From: Alkalibacillus almallahensis
Lineage (GTDB): Bacteria > Bacillota > Bacilli > Bacillales > Alkalibacillaceae
Reading direction: 5' to 3'
Length of the DNA: 64,000 nt
Assembly: GCF_011761495.1 (NCBI RefSeq)
Contig: NZ_JAASRU010000006.1
Location: 112,998-176,997 of the forward strand
Part shown: piece by piece, positions 62,404 to 64,000 of the stretch
Position numbering within the stretch: position 1 is the stretch's first letter
How the letters are laid out: the number at the start of each line of letters is the position of its first letter
Notes under the pieces: generated by a model
What the model was told of the DNA's origin: nothing
The model's database searches: none
What the model saw: only the letters and a program-made list of their open reading frames with translations
Position numbers and translations under genes: made by a program

Positions 62404-63819
62404 TTACGAAGCTAAATCTTGATTTTCTTTTCGACTGATTCTTGTCATAAAGAACGCTAACACTAAGCCAAGTAGTGAGAATAGACCAGCTAAGAAGAAT
62501 GAGGCATTCACCCCTTGAAGCTGTCCTTGAACACCGCCATCTGGATCAGCTAACGTGACCATCACTGTCACCATCAATGCCGTACTAATGGCACCTGACA
62601 TTTGTCTAAATGTATTATTCATCGCTGAACCATGTGCAATTAAATGCTCTGGCAAAACGTTTAGCCCAGCTGTCGTCACGGGCATCATCACCATTGCAAT
62701 ACCAAACATGCGAACTGCATTAACGGCAACTAAATAGAAATAACTCGTTTCTGGCGTTAAATTGGCGAACATGAATGTGGTCACCGTCGTCAGTGTCAAA
62801 CCGACATACAATAACCATTTAGGTCCGAATTTATCAAATAAACGACCCGTAATAGGATTCATCATCCCCATCAAAACAGCTCCAGGCATCAGCATAAATC
62901 CTGCTTCAAGCGCTGTATAACCCAGCGTATTCTGCATCATAAGCGGTAATACAATCGCTCCGCCAATCATAGCAAAGAAAGCAGTCATACCAATCACTGT
63001 TGCAATCGTAAAGATTTTATATTGAAAAATACGAAACTCTAATATAGGTTGTTCCAATTTCAGTTGTCTTAAAATGAAAATCGTTAGGGTAATCGCTCCG
63101 ATAACCATGGAAATATAAACGTCAGGTGAGCCCCAACCTTCATTTCCGGCAACACTAAAGCCATATAATAGGCCACCAAAACCAAGTGTCGATAGAATAA
63201 TAGATAACACATCGATTTTCGGAAAATCTCGTTTCGTTACATTCTTCAAAATAAAGAACGCGACAATAATATCAATAATTGCAATCGGTAAGACAACCCA
63301 GAATAGACTACGCCAGACAAACTGTTCTACTAACCAACCTGATAATGTCGGTCCAATTGCTGGCGCAAAGGCAATTACCAAGCCGAACAAGCCCATTACT
63401 TGTCCACGTTTTTCGATTGGAAAAATTAAGAATATGACTGTCTGCATGAGCGGCAGAATGATACCTGCTCCGGCAGCTTGTAAAATACGTCCACCTAATA
63501 AGAATCCAAATGTCGGCGCAATGGCACACAATAAAGTCCCGACTGTAAAGGAACCAATTGCTGTTAAAAATAAGGCCCTTGTCGTAAATCGGCCAATTAG
63601 AAAGGCCGTCACGGGGATCATAACCCCGTTCACTAACATAAATATTGACTGTAACCACTGTGCGGTAGATTCATCAATTTGTAAGTCCCGCATAATATGT
63701 GGAAGTGCTGTTCCCAGTAATGTTTGGTTTAATATCGCAACAAACGCGCCTGAAATTAAAACAAGCATTAAGGGCGCACGTTTGATATCATCTTTTTCTT
63801 GTTGGTTTCCTAGTGACAT
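62404..63819 (-). CDS. DHA2-type MFS drug exporter (14 helices)
   Basis: 471 residues with about 14 membrane helices. LISGAFVAILNQTLLGTALPHIMRDLQIDESTAQWLQSIFMLVNGVMIPVTAFLIGRF (first motifs), GRILQAAGAGIILPLMQTVIFLIFPIEKRGQVMGLFGLVIAFAPAIGPTLSGWLVE (motif C) and FVWRSLFWVVLPIAIIDI are typical of the EmrB/QacA (Lmr) group. Proton-driven export of hydrophobic drugs or dyes. Ribosome site GAAGGAA. No regulator gene is adjacent in the window. Confidence 0.93.
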   Translation of the reverse strand: MSLGNQQEKDDIKRAPLMLVLISGAFVAILNQTLLGTALPHIMRDLQIDESTAQWLQSIFMLVNGVMIPVTAFLIGRFTTRALFLTAIGSFTVGTLLCAIAPTFGFLLGGRILQAAGAGIILPLMQTVIFLIFPIEKRGQVMGLFGLVIAFAPAIGPTLSGWLVEQFVWRSLFWVVLPIAIIDIIVAFFILKNVTKRDFPKIDVLSIILSTLGFGGLLYGFSVAGNEGWGSPDVYISMVIGAITLTIFILRQLKLEQPILEFRIFQYKIFTIATVIGMTAFFAMIGGAIVLPLMMQNTLGYTALEAGFMLMPGAVLMGMMNPITGRLFDKFGPKWLLYVGLTLTTVTTFMFANLTPETSYFYLVAVNAVRMFGIAMVMMPVTTAGLNVLPEHLIAHGSAMNNTFRQMSGAISTALMVTVMVTLADPDGGVQGQLQGVNASFFLAGLFSLLGLVLAFFMTRISRKENQDLAS

Positions 63820-63923
63820 TATTATTCCTTCTTTCTATAAATTAATCACCAACAATTAATCATAGCAAAAATATTTCGTTTTACGAAAGGTTTTGCTTAA
63901 AAAATGGTTCTAAGTCAAATGTT

Positions 63924-63947
63924 GGGGTGCTCTCTTAAGAGCACTCC
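63924..63947. terminator. Hairpin near the window end
   Basis: GGGGTGCTC/GAGCACTCC with a 6-nt loop. It probably ends a minus-strand or plus-strand transcript from beyond the window. Bases 63820-63923 and 63948-64000 show nothing else I can support. Confidence 0.45.
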
Positions 63948-64000
63948 TTACTTATGCCATTTGGCCTTGTATATCCTTATATTTATGATGCAATAAGACT

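Noticed and set aside
1..64000. tRNA, rRNA, prophage, integrative element or secondary-metabolite cluster
   Set aside because: No cloverleaf, rRNA block, integrase, phage structural gene or NRPS/PKS signature was recognised by eye; a tRNA scan would settle the first point.

Overview
The window looks like chromosome from a low-GC, spore-forming Bacillota, most likely a halophilic or alkaliphilic Bacillaceae member. The evidence is the germination pair cwlJ-gerQ, the coproporphyrin-pathway enzyme hemQ, lipL, ywgA/ywfO-type genes, HTH regulators of Bacillus type, Shine-Dalgarno sequences of the AAGGAGG kind, and acidic, Glu/Gln-rich proteins. No rRNA, tRNA, prophage, CRISPR array or intact insertion sequence was seen.

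Layout. 1-6.4 kb: end of a probable aromatic amino acid hydroxylase, an Asp/Glu racemase, a queuosine-precursor transporter behind a preQ1 riboswitch, a PadR/membrane-protein pair with a palindromic operator, an aldehyde dehydrogenase and an HD hydrolase. 6.4-10.2 kb: TPP riboswitch and attenuator followed by the ykoFEDC hydroxymethylpyrimidine/thiamine ECF transporter. 10.9-12.7 kb: membrane-anchored glycerophosphodiesterase. 12.8-20.6 kb: two tandem tryptophan T-boxes, then trpEGDCFBA in one tightly packed operon, then a TauE-like permease. 20.6-25.2 kb: a catecholate-siderophore uptake operon (two permeases, ATPase, lipoprotein) with two Fur boxes, a MerR-type overlong promoter, and a BmrR-like MerR regulator as its last gene. 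25.3-35.3 kb: hydrolases, HtpX, a flavin reductase, ywfO-ywgA and the pcp-pxpB-pxpA-pxpC pyroglutamate operon. 35.7-39.6 kb: lipL, hemQ, cwlJ-gerQ and an orphan sigma factor. 39.8-44.1 kb: sbcDC. 44.4-54.4 kb: mostly small membrane or housekeeping genes. 54.5-60.3 kb: fructose PTS locus (fruR-fruK-fruBC-fruA-HPr) divergent from ptsI. 60.3-62.3 kb: a patch of short mobile elements around an XRE-regulator pair. 62.4-63.8 kb: a DHA2-type MFS exporter.

Regulation is unusually legible. There are three classes of riboswitch or leader RNA (preQ1, TPP, two T-boxes). The siderophore operon carries overlapping Fur and MerR signals. The fru promoter is a perfect consensus sigma-A promoter with a cre site and five 10-bp-phased repeats next to it. 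Several genes appear to use TTG starts (yhhQ, padR, gerQ, fruR), decided by Shine-Dalgarno spacing.

The least explained parts are: (a) a family of about 210-bp elements with terminal inverted repeats GGCTCTGTTAAAGT and 8-bp target duplications; (b) a 21-bp-period repeat array beside sbcC; (c) the MerR/Fur siderophore circuit; (d) a strongly expressed-looking 40-residue gene near sbcD; (e) a structured leader before an RDD-family membrane protein. I did not find a clearly new multi-gene defence or biosynthetic system.
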